A DNA stretch of 64,000 nucleotides from Gnetum montanum (GCA_015680685.1 MNCI01000556.1:151118-215117); one strand, 5' to 3'. Shown: positions 34,331 through 47,756, counted from the first letter of the stretch. Notes: generated by a model not told the origin, from the letters alone. A program made the numbers and translations.

Positions 34331-37147
34331 GGTCATCCTTAATGGACTCATTGCAGAATGTCAACTGATATGGTTGTGGTTCTTTGGTTGTAGAAGAAAG
34401 CATGAGCACATGGATTGCTTTCTCCTCCTCCAGCATGTTTTCATCAACCGATATGGGCGTTAACATGCAAACCATGGCTTCCTGATGCACGATAGAAGTC
34501 ATTACCAAGTCATACAAGCTCAAGGTTGTGTTTTTCTATTTCAAAGCCTATTTAACTTGGGTGAGGGCATTGAAAAAATCTTGCCCACCATCTTGCCTAT
34601 TACCCTTTTCCTCCTCCATTCGTCCTAGGAGATGGATCTCCTGAGGAGGGGGAGCTTCAGGTTGAGGGTTTTGTTTTCTCAGATGGGGTGGTGGCGATTG
34701 CTTCTGTGTGTCATTATTGATTTTTGACAATGAGGGGACCGTGGGCACTAAGGATAAGGGGGTAAGCTTGGAAGGACCTGAAGCGGTGCATTCCTTGGCC
34801 ATCTTGTATGTTGAATGCTCTTCCCATTTTTTTGAACAAGGGGGGAGGGGTGTTGTGGGGCTATTTTAGATGGTTGGCTTTGTGTGGTGGAGGTAGTTGA
34901 ATGTTTTGGCATCCTAGTGAAAAATGGTGCTTGTGGTTTTGGCTTAGGCAACGGTGTGGGTTTGAGCATGAAGGCTGCGAGAGTGGATTTCTGAGGAGAA
35001 ACTTTAAGGACAAATGGTTGTTGTGGTGTCCTTTTTGCTGTTGTTGGTGTCGCCATGCTACATTGAGGCACATGCACCATGAACAGTTGCTATGGTGGTT
35101 CTAGGTTACTACCAATTCCAATCATGTTGATGATATACCCCACATTGTTGGCATTGAGGGGGTCCTTGTAAATGTGCATGGATTGGTTTTCAAGGTGGAC
35201 AGGACTACTTTCATCTAGGAAAATATTGCCTTGATCAATCATGCATTGAATGTTATCTTTCAATGCTAGGCAGTAGTCTATGTCATGACCACACAATTGA
35301 TGGTAATCACAGAACTGTTCCAACCTAAAATTCATAGGAACTTGCAACTCATTGGGTGTAGCCAAAGAGGGGTCCCTAAGAAGTTTGTAATACTATTTAT
35401 GGCACTTAATCGCCTCCTCCTACATCCATGTGTGTTGGATATACCCAACCCCTAATAGTTGCTTCAAGAGTTCTGAAGGCTTAATAGGTAAAGGAGTGTA
35501 CATGGAGTGATCCTTGTGCTCAAAGTTGGGTTTAGCCTAGGTTGGTGCCTCTGGTGTTGATGTTGAAGGTTGATCTATGTTGCTTAAGCTAGATGTTGTT
35601 ACTATGGTCGCCTTTTGTTGTTGCTATTTTTGGGTTTGGCCTCATTTGCCATAGCAGCCACCATGGCTATTGTATCCTTTTCCTTCTCCTTGTCCTTTTT
35701 GATATACATGTTTTTGTATGCAACATAGGCTGGGTCTTTACTAGCTTCGGTTGCATCTTGGATGCTCTTCGTCTGAGTGAAAGCATGACTAAGGGAGCAT
35801 GGGGCTAGGTAGTACAATTTTAACTTAACAAAGTCATTTACTACCCCCTTGAAGATTGCCAAAAAATGGGCCACCATGATAGGCTCGCGGATGTCATTCA
35901 AGGTGGCACTCCACCACTATATGAACCTTTGCACATATTCCAATGGGTCTTGCTTGATGCTCATTAGCTGATCTAGCATGACCTCAAGTTTCAAGTTATA
36001 ACTAAAACGGGTCACGAATTGAGTCAGTAGCTCCTCCAAAGTTGAGATGGAGACATATGGGAGCACACGATATCAGTCTAGAGCTTTCTCGATCAAAGAC
36101 ATGGAAAAGATGCAAATAATAGTGTGCAACCACTATTGTAACAACAGAGATTCAGATCTAAATGTAACTAAATGTGCATTGGGATTGCCCTGCCCATTGT
36201 ATTTTGTGAATTAGGGGAGTGGCATCCTAGGGGGTAATGTCAACATGGGGACGGCCGGGATGATGGGATCATCATGGTAAAAATACATGACCTACACCAT
36301 GTTGGAACTAGCAGCTTTGAGATGTTTAATCTCTTCAGTGAGGATCTGGATAAGTTGGAATGCTTGGTCTAGACTCGGTGATGTTGCAGATGACTACTGA
36401 GTTGCATGAACAACTATCATATGTGCTGATGGGGGTTGTGGTGGAAGAATAGCGGTCTAGCCCATGGGGGGAGCTATTGGTGTCACTCCTATAGTGGTCC
36501 ACTGGAGAGAAGTGGATGGGGTCCATCATGCGGTTGGGGTGGGCCTATCACTAATGGTGGGACAGGTGTAGATGATGGAATGGGAGCTGGAACTATGACG
36601 CAGGCATGGTGTGCACATATGGAAACATAGCTATGACTAGTGCTTGGTACGATGATGGGACTAAGTGATGAGAGTCTGTGTTTGGGAATGAAACTGAAGG
36701 GGCAGCATGTTGCTATTCTGAGGGTATGGGATGATTGCCCATGAATGATGAAAGGGTAGGTTGTGGCGAAGTCGTGGTAATCATAAAGGGGATAGAAGCA
36801 AAGAGCAGGTTTGACTAGAAGAAAGTGGTGGGAGGGATAACCGTAGGGTAGGTCTAGCCAACACCCTCAGAATGGGAATCTAGGTCTTCCTATCCATCCT
36901 GGAATGCTTCATCATAATGGGACACTGTATCTCGCTCCCTAGACTTACTGACCCATATCAGCTAGTCCAAGATCCACTGATATGTGTTCCTCAAGTGGAT
37001 GGTAACGTTAGGGGTAGGAATAAATTCCCTCCCATTCTGATGAAGGAACTCGAAGTTATGTTTATCTTCGAGTTCTTGGAAATCCAAGGGTATATTTTCT
37101 TGGATCTTTACACAGATGAAGTCATAGCTCTCTCCGTCTTGTGTCAA
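34331..37147 (-). pseudogene. gag of the Tat element with zinc knuckle
   Basis: A probable start is the ATG at 37,147 (MTQDGESYDFICVKIQENIP), about 0.36 kb inside the primer-binding site. The gag core is at 35,780-36,240 ('FTKYNGQGNPNAHL', then 'LEELLTQFVTRF', 'MSIKQDPLEYVQRFI' and 'WSATLNDIREPIMVAHFLAI'). A knuckle-like CDYHQLCGHDIDYC is at about 35,311-35,270, matching the family 'YCxFHxxxGHxTDxC' pattern. A Pro/Gln-rich linker lies at 34,750-35,080. Around ten stops interrupt the frame, many at Q or W positions. It would form the capsid. Confidence 0.78.
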
Positions 37148-37503
37148 GCACTCAGGTGAGAGGTGTCGAATCCTAAGAGACTACTGTGGTGCCAGCACTG
37201 GGCTAGGTAGTCGCTCAGCACCTATGGTATTTTGAGCTGAGAAAGGGGCCTCATTTTTTGGGAATGACAGTAGTTGCGGGGATCATTTTGTGTGATTACA
37301 AGGAGAACACAAGCGAGAGACATAGAAATCAACAAGCAATCGGAGGCTTTTAGTCCTATTAGGTTCCAAAGAAACCTTTGTTGCAACCAGTCTCCACCAC
37401 ACGATGCATAGACAATCGCAAGGGTGTCACGTCTACGCTAGTAGATGATGGGGTACAAAAAGCATGTAGGATTACTCGCAAGATGTAGAAAGGGCACCAA
37501 AAG

Positions 37504-37521
37504 GTCATCCTTCTAGCGCCA
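37504..37521 (-). other. Primer-binding site of the Tat element
   Basis: The minus strand reads TTTTTGGCGCTAGAAGGATG, ten bases inside the 5' LTR end. TGGCGCTAGAAGGA is the PBS form I associate with Tat-type elements. It confirms that 37.5-39.5 kb is the 5' LTR and that the element reads right to left. Confidence 0.75.
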
Positions 37522-37531
37522 AAAACTGCAA

Positions 37532-39469
37532 TGACTGAAAACATCAGTGGCTAGAACACTGAGAGGTTGCTAGGCATACAATTTAACCCTGGATCTATGC
37601 GAAGGACATGCTGGAGAGAAACAGAAATGGGGATGGTCTAGTTGATCAGATAGGGACTTAATCAATGTGACTTAACCTTTCGTAAACATTTGGTTTTAGA
37701 AATGAGGTATGCAAGTGAAGTGATAATTAGCCAATGTAAAACAATGAAAAATGATGTGAAATACAATGATAATGAACAAAGGGTGAAATAGCTTTGGGTG
37801 AAGAAATGCACCACCCCAAGATGGAGGATCTAATCTTTGCTTTGTTGGAAGATGTACAACTAAAGATGCAACACTAGATAGGCACAACTTACACAGAGCA
37901 GTATGGTCACAGGTTCCTGAACTATAGTCGGTAAGCTGTTGTTCAAGATTCTTTTGCTTGCCGATCTACTCGCCAAGATGCCAAAATGATAAACCCATAA
38001 AAATAAATGTCTAAAGCCAACTAAAAAGCTCAAAGCCAACTAGAATGTTAAAAGATGCCAACTATGCTCTCCAAAAGCCAACTTAAAAGCCAATCATGCA
38101 AAAAAACAACCCTTTGAGCATTGTTCGCTAGGGTATTTATAGGGCTAGGAGCAGGAGAAAAACATGGTCTAGATGCCACATGTCCTAGGTCTCATAAGGC
38201 ACAAACATGGCTGTGCTATGTAAATGTGTGATGCTGGATGTGATCCTTGTTATGCTATGATCATACTACTAAAACTGCATGTGCCAAAATCCACAAAGCA
38301 TGCCAACAATGAAAGTAAAATGGACCCTATGCTCTAGGACTACATCTTCCCTACTTTTGTGAGTAGGGTCAAGCGTAGGGACAATTTTGGAATTGGCTAC
38401 GGATATGCAAAATGAAGCAAACTTGCTGATTTTATCCATCAAAGAGGTGCCAGGGTGAAAATGATCATTGCCAAAACGTTTTAGATGCCTCCATGCAAGT
38501 GTTGCATTGCTTACATTATCCAATGCATTAGTGTAGCGTAAGTAACTGCTCGCTATGCTATGCTACACTAAGTAGCATAGCATCGCTTAGCCACTAATCT
38601 TGAAAGAAATCTTGCCTAGAAGTCAAGAGCATCTATTCAAGGCCTAGTCAAGAAAGTGACTACAACTTTGTCTTCCATGATGGAAAGCCTTTGAACTTGC
38701 TGCATCCTTGGGGCATTCTATTGTTTTGCATACTTGCTACGCTGTGCTACGCTATGTAGTGTAGCACAGAGTAGTAGCCAATGTGTCATGCAACCTTGTC
38801 TAATCCGCAATGTTTTACTAGGAAATTTTGGTTGAGGCCTAAGGGTTAAGTGGAACAGACAGTTTTGTAGGTCGAAGCATTGCCAAGGGCAATCCTACTG
38901 CTAAATCCACTTGATGGAAGGGCCTTTGTGCATTTCATCCTTGCTACACTATGCTATGCTACATAGCGTAGCACCTTGTGTTGGCCAAATCCTAACTTTT
39001 TTTGCAACCATTTTTTCATAGGATGTTTATTATGTCCCAATGCATTGGCAGAGCAAGCTTGCTTGATGGTTGCAACATGGGTAAATGCTTTGGAAGGTTG
39101 ACTTGCTATTTACTTGCATCTTGGATGCTTGATTGGTTTCTTCAAGGCTTGCTATGCTACACAGCGTTGCATAGCATATTTCTCTGCTAGAAATATTTCT
39201 AAATTGTTTAGTTCATCCTAAACACTTTCAGCAACTCCTAGCATAGTTTTTGGATAGACTATTAGTCAGGTTAATTGTCTAGCTGGGCAAGCAAGAGATT
39301 CCAGTATGCCTATTAGCCTAGGAGATAGAAAACTTGCTGGACTGTACAGTCTATCATTAGTGCCTACACTATTCTAATGGCTCATCATGATGATGCACTT
39401 GTGGGAATCCTTGCCCAAATTCCAAGACTTTGCTGAAGCATCAGGGTCCTAAAATTTTATGGTGTTGGC
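37532..39469 (-). repeat. 5' LTR of the Tat element
   Basis: Collinear with 20,770-22,713. It starts TGACTGAAAAC on the plus strand; the other tip (39,459-39,469) reads ATGGTGTTGGC, with three changes from the 3' copy. The palindromic TGCTA/TAGCA clusters recur near 38,551, 38,746, 38,943 and 39,154, at the same places as in the other LTR. Confidence 0.88.
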
Positions 39470-41780
39470 CTTGTCAGAGTGTGTGGCATAGGCCTTCAAC
39501 GAAGAGACAACTGAGTCACATAGGGTAATACATTTAGCACTTTCATGTGCATAAACTATCAAACCAAGAATATCACAAGGACACATTTCAATAACCCAAG
39601 GATAGGAATACATTTAATGGGAACATACAAGGTATTTGGGAATGCTACCTAGGCCTAAAAGTCTATAGGATGAACTACCCAAGCCCATCCTAAGCTGAAA
39701 GGTTTAGGCCATTAGGAGCATACCAAGAAAGAACCATGTTGTTTGAGAAAAACCTATCTCTGTCATGGAACATACATGATCATCTATCACACTACATCCA
39801 CTGCACCACTGTCTCAAAATATATATGATCAATTGTTACACTGATCTCACTAAATAACCACCATCGAATGAAAATAATTTTGGATATGAGCGCAATGATC
39901 AAATAATGAAACACGCCAACTGAGTATCCACCACCTACCATAGTGGGACCTCAAGGCATTGGCCACTCCTGGGCCATCAGTATCCAACATGGCCAAGGAT
40001 ACCATTTCATGCCATCTACTAGCCCAATATCTATAGGGTCTAGGAAAGATCACCATCCTCTGTTAGTGCTCACCCAACATAGAGAGGCAAAAAAATCATG
40101 ATGTACCTATTGATTCATCATAGCCAAGGTACTAATAAATCCATAGCCCAATGTTGGGATTCTAATACCAAATAATCAGTTCATGAAGGTCTCAAGAGCA
40201 TGTATCTTTCCCATAGACATAGTGCTCACAGAATCAACTAAGGTCACCACTGGCTACATATTCTTACCTATACTACCTACAAACACTGAGAAAAAGGCTT
40301 AGAAATAAATAGGTTAGCAGGAACATTGTTAGCACATCAACCTCATATACAACCATCAAGCATGATCATATAATAGAGTAATTCCACTCTGGAAACATCA
40401 TAAAGAGCAAGACCTCAGCAACACACATAGAGATCGATCATGCAAAACATTGATGGATCAATTAGATATACTTAAAAAATGGTTTTATCATGAGGCACAC
40501 CTAGAGAGACCTAGCACCCTCTTAGAATTCCAAGATTCATATACAACAACCATTCCCAACCACTAACACTAGTTCCAAATAGGATCAAAATCTCAACACA
40601 TTCATAAGAGGCATGGGCAGTAGAGATTTATTATCTCCACTCAAAAATGAGATGGAAGACCAAGGTTTAACCAACAATAGGACTCCATAAAACCAATGCT
40701 TAATACGACAAGCAACATTAAGGAGGATGCATCCACAAGAAAGACTCTCCTCAATAGAGGTGTGGTCTCACAAGAACCAACAATAGGATGACCCACACTA
40801 GTAGTCTTCAAATCAAAGTGACCAAGAAATGTCACTAGTCAAAAGAGTGATGCCACAAATCCAAGGGCAACACAACTAGCTCAAACAAGGGAGTAAAACT
40901 CATGAAAGATCAACAACAAGGGCAATCATGCTTCACACACAAGAGGTTGTCAAAACAAGACAACAAACATGTAGCTTTGGGATGGCACAAATGGCATCAA
41001 AATGCATCCTCAACAATCCCAACAATAAGTCATCATAATGCATAGAACACAAAGCCTTGTATTATGAAAAATAAACATAATGAAGGTAAAACACATGCAG
41101 AATTTGAAAGTGCAACCAAGAAGACATGCATACACAAATAGACAAATATACAATTGCAAGAATGAACATACAAAGTCTACCGACAACGGTCCTAATCCAC
41201 CTAGAACAAGGCTCACCAAAAGCACATGTTTGAAGGCCCTCCATCTTGAGGTACTTGGGAACCAACTTGTCTCAATTTGTATTTCCCATACTCACTATAT
41301 CTAGGGTGAGTGGGAGTGCAAGGATATCCTATCCTACATAATTCAATCAATGCCATCTTGATACATGTCATCTAGGTGGAAACCGAAGTGAAGACTAGGT
41401 CCAATTCATCCCAGATGAATCACTGGAGATCAAAGATGACAACTCCTTGAGCAACAAAATTCTTGAGTTGCCAATATAACTCTTCTCTACCATATCAAAT
41501 ACATCACAATTCGTCTAACCACAAGTAAACAAGTGGAGGATAGTACCACAATGCAATCGTATACATCCTCAAGCAGAACAACATACATTAGTTTCTCACA
41601 ATGTAACATCAATCCCCTCATGAAGAGTGTAAAAATATTACCATAAGGCAACTCTTTGAAGAATACATAAGGATATGATCCTAGATCACCTAGGTATCAA
41701 TCTAAAGGGACCATTAATAGAACAACCTCAATGGAGTACACAACCAAAGAACACATGTATATCATAAGATGATTTCAAAA
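39470..41780 (-). other. Interior of the outer element, right part
   Basis: Continues the LARD-like interior after the nested insertion. Only short open stretches occur (up to 74 codons) and there are no retroviral motifs in either orientation. Confidence 0.5.
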
Positions 41781-41793
41781 CACTCTGATGCCA
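41781..41793 (-). other. iMet-type primer-binding site of the outer element
   Basis: The minus strand reads TGGCATCAGAGTG, close to TGGTATCAGAGC, which is complementary to initiator tRNA-Met. It lies next to the right LTR and gives the outer element its minus orientation. Confidence 0.7.
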
Positions 41794-41799
41794 TCTATA

Positions 41800-42375
41800 A
41801 CAATGTTGTTCCAATGTTATCCAGCACCCCAAGGAATTCACTAAGATCTAATGGATCTAGGGTAGAAGAATTGGGGAATACACCTCAAGCAAGAAAGCAA
41901 CTCAAGAGTGAGTGTAAGCAGCAACACAACTTCTTAATATATATATGGAAATGCACCTCATGGAGAATAATCATCTTCAAACAAGGACCAAGAAAACAAG
42001 CACACAAGAAACTCTGTAGACAGCATTGGTGGAAGGGGAAATGATGCATCTATAAGGGTTGGTGCTTCACTCCCATACCACTCACGATCTGGTACAAGGT
42101 GTGGCCTAGCATCACACCAAAACCATCTAGTCCTGGCTGCCTACTTATCTATGACCACCGTAGAATTAGGGTAATGTAGTTCTCCCAGTGAGTGTAGAAT
42201 GAAGAGGACTAAAGAGAGAGTTACCACAGGAGGGTGTCTTACTACTAGCTTGGTACCTCCAAGCCAGGATGGATTTTCTAACACTTGAGAGTCACCCAAG
42301 GGCACCTCAAAGTGTTCCATGGCCTCCGAACCATGGGGAGAGCCCAAGAGAACCACCACCCTAGGACATCTCTCA
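41800..42375 (-). repeat. 5' LTR of the outer element
   Basis: Right tip GGACATCTCTCA at 42,375, followed by TAGTG, a possible half of a target duplication whose partner I cannot find. The inner end is near 41,800, about ten bases from the PBS. Confidence 0.7.
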
Positions 42376-43415
42376 TAGTGACAGATAACATATTTATTTT
42401 AAAATACATGCTTTTTAATATTTATTTATTTTCATATACAAAATAATCAAAATCTATTTATTTTATTATCTTTTATATTCAAACTAAAATTATATTATGC
42501 CTATAGATTATCTAGATCTATTATTTTTTTCATGCTTATGATGTACTAACCCAATCTTGGGTTAGACAAATAGATGATATATTGGAAGAAAAAGTCTAAA
42601 ATGTGTTAAGTGTTAACTACCCTAATTAAAAGGTAAAACTATTTATAATTAAGTAACAAATTATAAGTCAAGGGTCGTAACTTGTCCCTTGGGTGTCTCT
42701 TGGGATTTTGAGGCAAGGGTCATATAGAAGCATATAGCAAGGATGAAATGACAACATAGGATCATCGAAGAAGTGGGACAAAGAGGATTTGATCACTTTT
42801 CTAGCCTTAAATGTACTAGGCCTAACTGTAGGACGTTATGTTGATTACCTCAAGGTCAAATCATATTTTAGATAACCTAAGAAAAAGGAAGATTTCTGAG
42901 ACAATTCAGTTGGTGGCATATTTTTCTACATTAATAGAACTTTTCTTTTTCCCTTTCCTACTTAAATCTTGTTTTGACATTCTTAGATACATTACACTTC
43001 AATAAAGTAATACAAAATTATGTATTTAAACAAAATAATATGTCATAAAGTATTATTAGAACATTAAAGATTAGAGAGATTATTGAGGGCCAAAATTAAA
43101 ATAACAAGAAAAAATGAAAAGTTTCATTAAAATAAAAAGACATAGAAATATCCATTACAAAAAAGTCTACAACAGTCATCAAGGAGAGGTGATAATAAAT
43201 CTATAGATTCACCCTTTTACAAATAATAATAATAATAATAATAATAAGGGAATAAGAAAACTAGTAGGAATGACATACATAAATCAACGAAGATCAAATT
43301 TATGAATCAAGTAACCTAAAACCTTCAAAATTTATTGAAGTCATTGTACATCAACAGATTGTTCATTAATAAAACATTAGATGAAATTATATAGGTTGAT
43401 AATGGAGTCACAAAA
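42376..43415. other. AT-rich spacer with (AAT)n
   Basis: No coding signal is seen. A microsatellite of about nine AAT/ATA units lies at 43,224-43,250. Confidence 0.6.
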
Positions 43416-43951
43416 GAAGTGAATAAGAATCTAATTTTCTAAATAGGAAGAGAAGATCCAAGGTAAACCATTTGTAAGCTTGTCAAGGTTCCTAAAGAGG
43501 AAGAGAATATAATCCAAAAGGTTATGATGGAATAAAGAAAATTACTACGAAGAGGGATAGGCTGTAATTTAGGTAGTAGTCCATAACAGGCCAAGCTGTA
43601 AATCATTGAAGGAATCTAAGAGGGTCCAACCCATGTAAGACTGATCAACCAAGAAAATTGCTAAAAGACGTATCATCAATAACAGGCAAAGGTAGGTATT
43701 GTAAGGATGTAACCAAAGAAAGAAACAAACAAAGAGAAGAGAAGAGAAGAATAAGATGATGTTACAAAGAAGTAATTCATAATGAGTTTGTCAAATACTA
43801 AGAGTGACTACAAAATATGAATAATACAATTATAAAAGATGTATAATGATGAGTTTTTTTAATCAATGAACCATATGTTAAGCTTTATTATAACCTAAAC
43901 AATCTTTGTATAATTAAAATTTTCTAAGAGACATAAAATCAAACTCTAACA
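43416..43951 (+). repeat. 5' LTR of the 43-49 kb element
   Basis: Clear homology to 48,332-48,853 starts near 43,416. The true outer end may lie further left, but I cannot align it. Ends CTCTAACA. Confidence 0.65.
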
Positions 43952-44943
43952 TGGTATCAAAGTGCAGTTGAAATTGGTTATGATGATAAATAGCTATGGA
44001 GGAAATAGAGCTAGAATTATCAAAATCAAAGTGAATTGATGTATCAAAAGCTTACAATTATTTGTAAATAGAAGATAGTTGTATGAAATAGTTACATGGA
44101 ATAATTAATCAATTTAACACTATATATAGAGGCAAGAGTACAAGGAACAAAAACATAGGTTCATGTATCACATAAGTGTAAGGAAGATGAAGAACAAAGC
44201 ATAGGAAAAGGGAAAAAATAAAATCATGGAGCAAGTTCATGACTATATGAAGCTTCTAAAGAGAGCCTTAGAAAGAATGTGAGAATCTCCTATGACATTA
44301 ACAAATAGAAAGCATAACACTCAACATCATTTGCTTCTTGAACATCATATGGAGAACATCATCTATATACTAAGAGTGACTACAAAATATGAATAATACA
44401 ATTACAAAAGATGTATAATGATGAGTTTATTTAATCACTGAACCATATGTTAAGTTTTCTTATAACCTAAGTAATCCTTATATAACTAGAGTTTTCGAAG
44501 AGACATAAAATAAAACTTTGGCATGGTGTCAAAGTAGAGTTGTAAATTGGTTATGATGACAAGTAGTTATGGAGGAAACAAAACTAGAATTACCAAAATC
44601 AAAGTGAAGTGATGTATCAAAATATTACAATGACTTGTAAATAAAGGACATTTTTATGAGATAGTTATATAGAATAGTTAATAAATTTAACACTATATAT
44701 AGAGGCAAGAGTATAAGGAACTAAAACATAGATTCATGTATCATAGAAGGATAAGAAGCAAAAGAACAAAGCATAGGAAAAGGAGAAAAATAATATCATG
44801 GAGAAATTTGTGATTAGATGAAGCTTCTAAAGATAGCCTTAGAAAGAATGTTGGAATCTCCTATGACATCAAGAAATCCAAAGAATAGCACTCAACATCA
44901 TTTGCTTATCAAATATCATATGGAGTACATCATCTATATACTT
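43797..44943 (+). repeat. Tandem duplication of the element head, 573-bp period
   Basis: CTAAGAGTGACTACAAAATA begins at 43,797 and again at 44,370, and the two units run in parallel to CATCATCTATATAC. Each unit spans the last ~155 bp of the LTR, the primer-binding site (43,952 TGGTATCAAAGTGCAG; 44,523 TGGTGTCAAAGTAGAG), the leader and the first codons of a short ORF. Confidence 0.82.
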
Positions 44944-45519
44944 CTACAAATGAAATCAAAGATGGATGAAATATTAGAACACTTAAAGATAACACAAGAT
45001 TTTAGAAGAGGCTACATGAACAAAAAAAGATAAGGCAACAATAATAGACAAGCAAGGAGATCCTACAATTGGAGCTAGAGTCCCAAAAATAAGCCCCAAA
45101 GAGCTAATTACTCTAAACCATATTACCTAAGACTGCATGATGTCAAGCCTATCCTTCATAATGTATGGAAGAAATAAGTTATGTTATTATAAGACTTGAG
45201 TTAAAAATTTTAAGATCATGCAATGTAGAAAAAAGAAATAAATAAAGGGGATATTTTTGTAATAGCTTTTTGTGTTACAAATGATCATCACCATAAGCAT
45301 TGAACGCATTGTTGACAATACACGTTTTCATAAATAACCAAAATGAAAACCAAAAATATGCAAATTCATAATTCTAAGTAATAGTAAGTGCAATTTCATG
45401 GCAAGGGTTCAAGCATATTTAAGATAAGGATTTTTTATGCATTCAAATAAGAATTGCCATTGCAAATTTTGTGAAATCCATTTGTACCAATCTTTCTACA
45501 TATCAATATAAAGAATCAA

Positions 45520-47490
45520 GATGAATCTAGAAAAGAGAATTAACTATGATGCAATTCTAACTGGCAAGGAAGCCTTTGTCACATCGCATATAAGTGTTGT
45601 CCAAGGAAAGTTTGAGCTAAATTATGTAATCAATTACAATTTAAATTTCCTAAAATAAATAATAGAAGCAAAAGTATTTGACAAATTGATGATTGTTAGC
45701 ATCGATGGCTATGCATAATTTAAGTTTCTTACTTCAAAATTTATGACTAATGAAGAAATGAACTAGATGTTGAAAATGTATTCCAATAGAGTAATGGAAA
45801 TATTTTATTAAGGTAAGTTTTCTTGCATGCTAATCTCTAAAGAAGTCATTTATTTTATTGCTAATGATAGAAATGTTTATCTATCATTTGTGGATACTTT
45901 CTTGATTCATCATGAAGCCCTTGTGCCTACATTTCTTTCCAAGCAACCCCTAGAAGATTGTAGGTCACATCCCTAGGTAAATACAAACCCACTAGAAGAA
46001 CCTGTACATTCTATGTGTAAAATTTATAATGCATGGATGGATTGCACTAATCATTGCACTATAATCCATTGGGGTATCATTAAGACCCTGTACTATATTC
46101 AATCTTGGGACTTGAAGTACATCTAGGTAAGAATTGTAGCACATAATTTTTATCATGAACTTATGAAGATGAAAGAAGGCACAAGTAGTAAATTTTGTTT
46201 TAGAGGGCTTCTCTCATTATTGGTGCAAAGATTTTCCAAGGGGGTTCCTGCTCAGTTACTAGCATGTGTAGTAATCCTTGTTCGTATAGGAGAAAGAGAG
46301 GTTAAGAATTTGAATAACAAGAATCAAATAATATTTAAAGACATATTAATCATAACCTTGAAGGAACAAACTAGTCAGGAATCAACCAAGGTTAGGGTAT
46401 CATCCCAAAGATCATTGAGATGTACCCTGACACTTACTTCTGAAGAAGATGATGCTTTGAAGAAGTTGAAGATCCTATCAACTGTATAGAATTCTACATC
46501 AAGTAAGGAGAAGTTCATAGGTGATGAGTTTCTTTCTATCTCTCCTACCAATTATTCTAATATTTTAGATGTTAACTCATATATAGGCTTTCTAGCCTCA
46601 GATGTTGTTGGTTTAGCTAGTCATCATAATTAATAAACATGACTAAAGCATTACATAGTCTAAGTGCTTGTGTTGACTTAATGTCTACCAGTATCTATAA
46701 ATAATTAGGATCCAAAAATTATATGTCCTACATAAGAAATCCATATTCTTCTGAGTGGAACAACAATAAGAAATTTTGGGAAGAATTGGTTGAAGACTAG
46801 AGGAAGGATGCAGATGCAATAATTAAAAGAGAAGTATAGTATTGGTTAGAAATGAGGTAGTAGAATATATTGAATGATCATGAGCTCATAAGAGCTAGAA
46901 TATATCTCTATATTGAATCAATAATCCATTATGCAACATTTAAGCAGGTAGAGGGCAAAAAATAGGATGATATTTTGGATGTAATTAAGAAATTATCATT
47001 GATTGAGAAGGAGAAAAAAGAATGGGAAATTGTCTTGCAACTTCATATTAGAAAATATGATAAAAGGATATTAGATTTTTAGAAATTTACACATATAGTG
47101 GAAAAATATAAAGCATATATTAGGCATAAACTACAACTAATAGATCAAGGACCTAATTAGGTAGCTCTATCTATAAAAGAAAAGGAAGAGAAAATTACAA
47201 AGATTGAGGAGCAATACTTACGATAGAAGGAAGAACTTAAGGATAAGGCTTAACAGCTAGAACAAGAAGTTAAAGATCCTTGTAATACTAATCAAAAACT
47301 AGTGATAAAGCATCAAACACTATAGGCTAACATCTAGAAAGCCAAGGAGACAATGTTTGCTACAAACTCATTAGTAGAAGAATATAAACAATAGCTCATC
47401 TCTAAAGAAGAAGAAATCAATGCTTGATAAGCAAAATTAGAAGACCTATGAAGGGAAATGAAAGTACTTAAAATATTCATGAAGTTGCAA
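45520..47490 (+). pseudogene. Unrecognised retroelement protein with C-terminal coiled coil
   Basis: From 'MNLEKRINYDAILTGKEAF' (45,522) the plus strand stays readable with scattered TAA/TAG stops, including an open 108-codon stretch at 46,163-46,489. Mid-protein features are 'SFVDTFLIHHEALVPTFLSK', KIYNAWMDCTNH, and LLSLLVQRFSKGVPAQLLA. From about 47,000 it becomes a heptad-rich helix (KEKEEKITKIEEQYL, then KEEEINA and KVLKIFMKL). I do not know the family. By position it could be a gag-like or accessory protein of a non-autonomous element. Confidence 0.5.
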
Positions 47491-47743
47491 TAATAAAAAA
47501 ATACTATACTTAGAATCATTACAAGATGTACTAAAGAAAAATTTCCTCCTTCCTCTACTTTTGAACATCACTTATTTTTATTCTTTTTCCCATTCCTATT
47601 CTTGAAGTTCCACATGAAATTGAAATGGAGTCCACACTATCCATTCCCCAAATTGACACTCCTTGATAAATATTCTCTTTTGAGATACGTTCCTTGTGTC
47701 TAATATGTGCCACACTATTTTTTGTTTCTATGAAATCATGAGT

Positions 47744-47756
47744 GAAGGGGGAGAGG
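47744..47756 (+). other. Possible polypurine tract
   Basis: GAAGGGGGAGAGG followed by TGATTTCAAC. It is the only strong purine run upstream of the right LTR. The distance to the recognisable LTR (about 0.57 kb) suggests the LTR extends further left than I can align. Confidence 0.4.

Larger units (their letters stand above)
20770..39469 (-). mobile_element. Tat-lineage Ty3/gypsy retrotransposon, 18.7 kb, with dual RNase H and an antisense gene
   Basis: Two direct repeats of 1,944 and 1,938 bp bound an interior with a primer-binding site at its right end and a polypurine tract at its left end, so the element reads right to left. Order in its own sense: LTR, PBS, gag with zinc knuckle, protease, opposite-strand spliced ORF, RT, RNase H, archaeal-type RNase H, integrase, minisatellite, PPT, LTR. 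The extra RNase H is diagnostic of the Tat lineage (Ogre, Retand, Grande relatives). The LTRs are about 85-90% identical by eye, mostly transitions, so the insertion is old. No 5-bp target duplication is evident. Confidence 0.88.
17170..42375 (-). mobile_element. Outer LTR retroelement without recognisable proteins (LARD-like), split by a nested element
   Basis: Direct repeats at about 17,170-17,715 and 41,800-42,375 have the same right tip (GGACATCTCTCA). An iMet-type primer-binding site (TGGCATCAGAG on the minus strand) lies just inside the right copy, and a purine-rich tract (AGAGGAAGATTG) just inside the left. So it is an LTR element in minus orientation. Removing the 18.7-kb nested element leaves about 6.5 kb. 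Its interior shows no gag, protease, RT or integrase motif, which fits a large retrotransposon derivative. Confidence 0.7.

Noticed and set aside
20764-39470. GTGTA/GTGTT as target duplication of the Tat element
   Set aside because: GTGTT is inside the LTR, since the other LTR has the same bases before its TTTCA tip.
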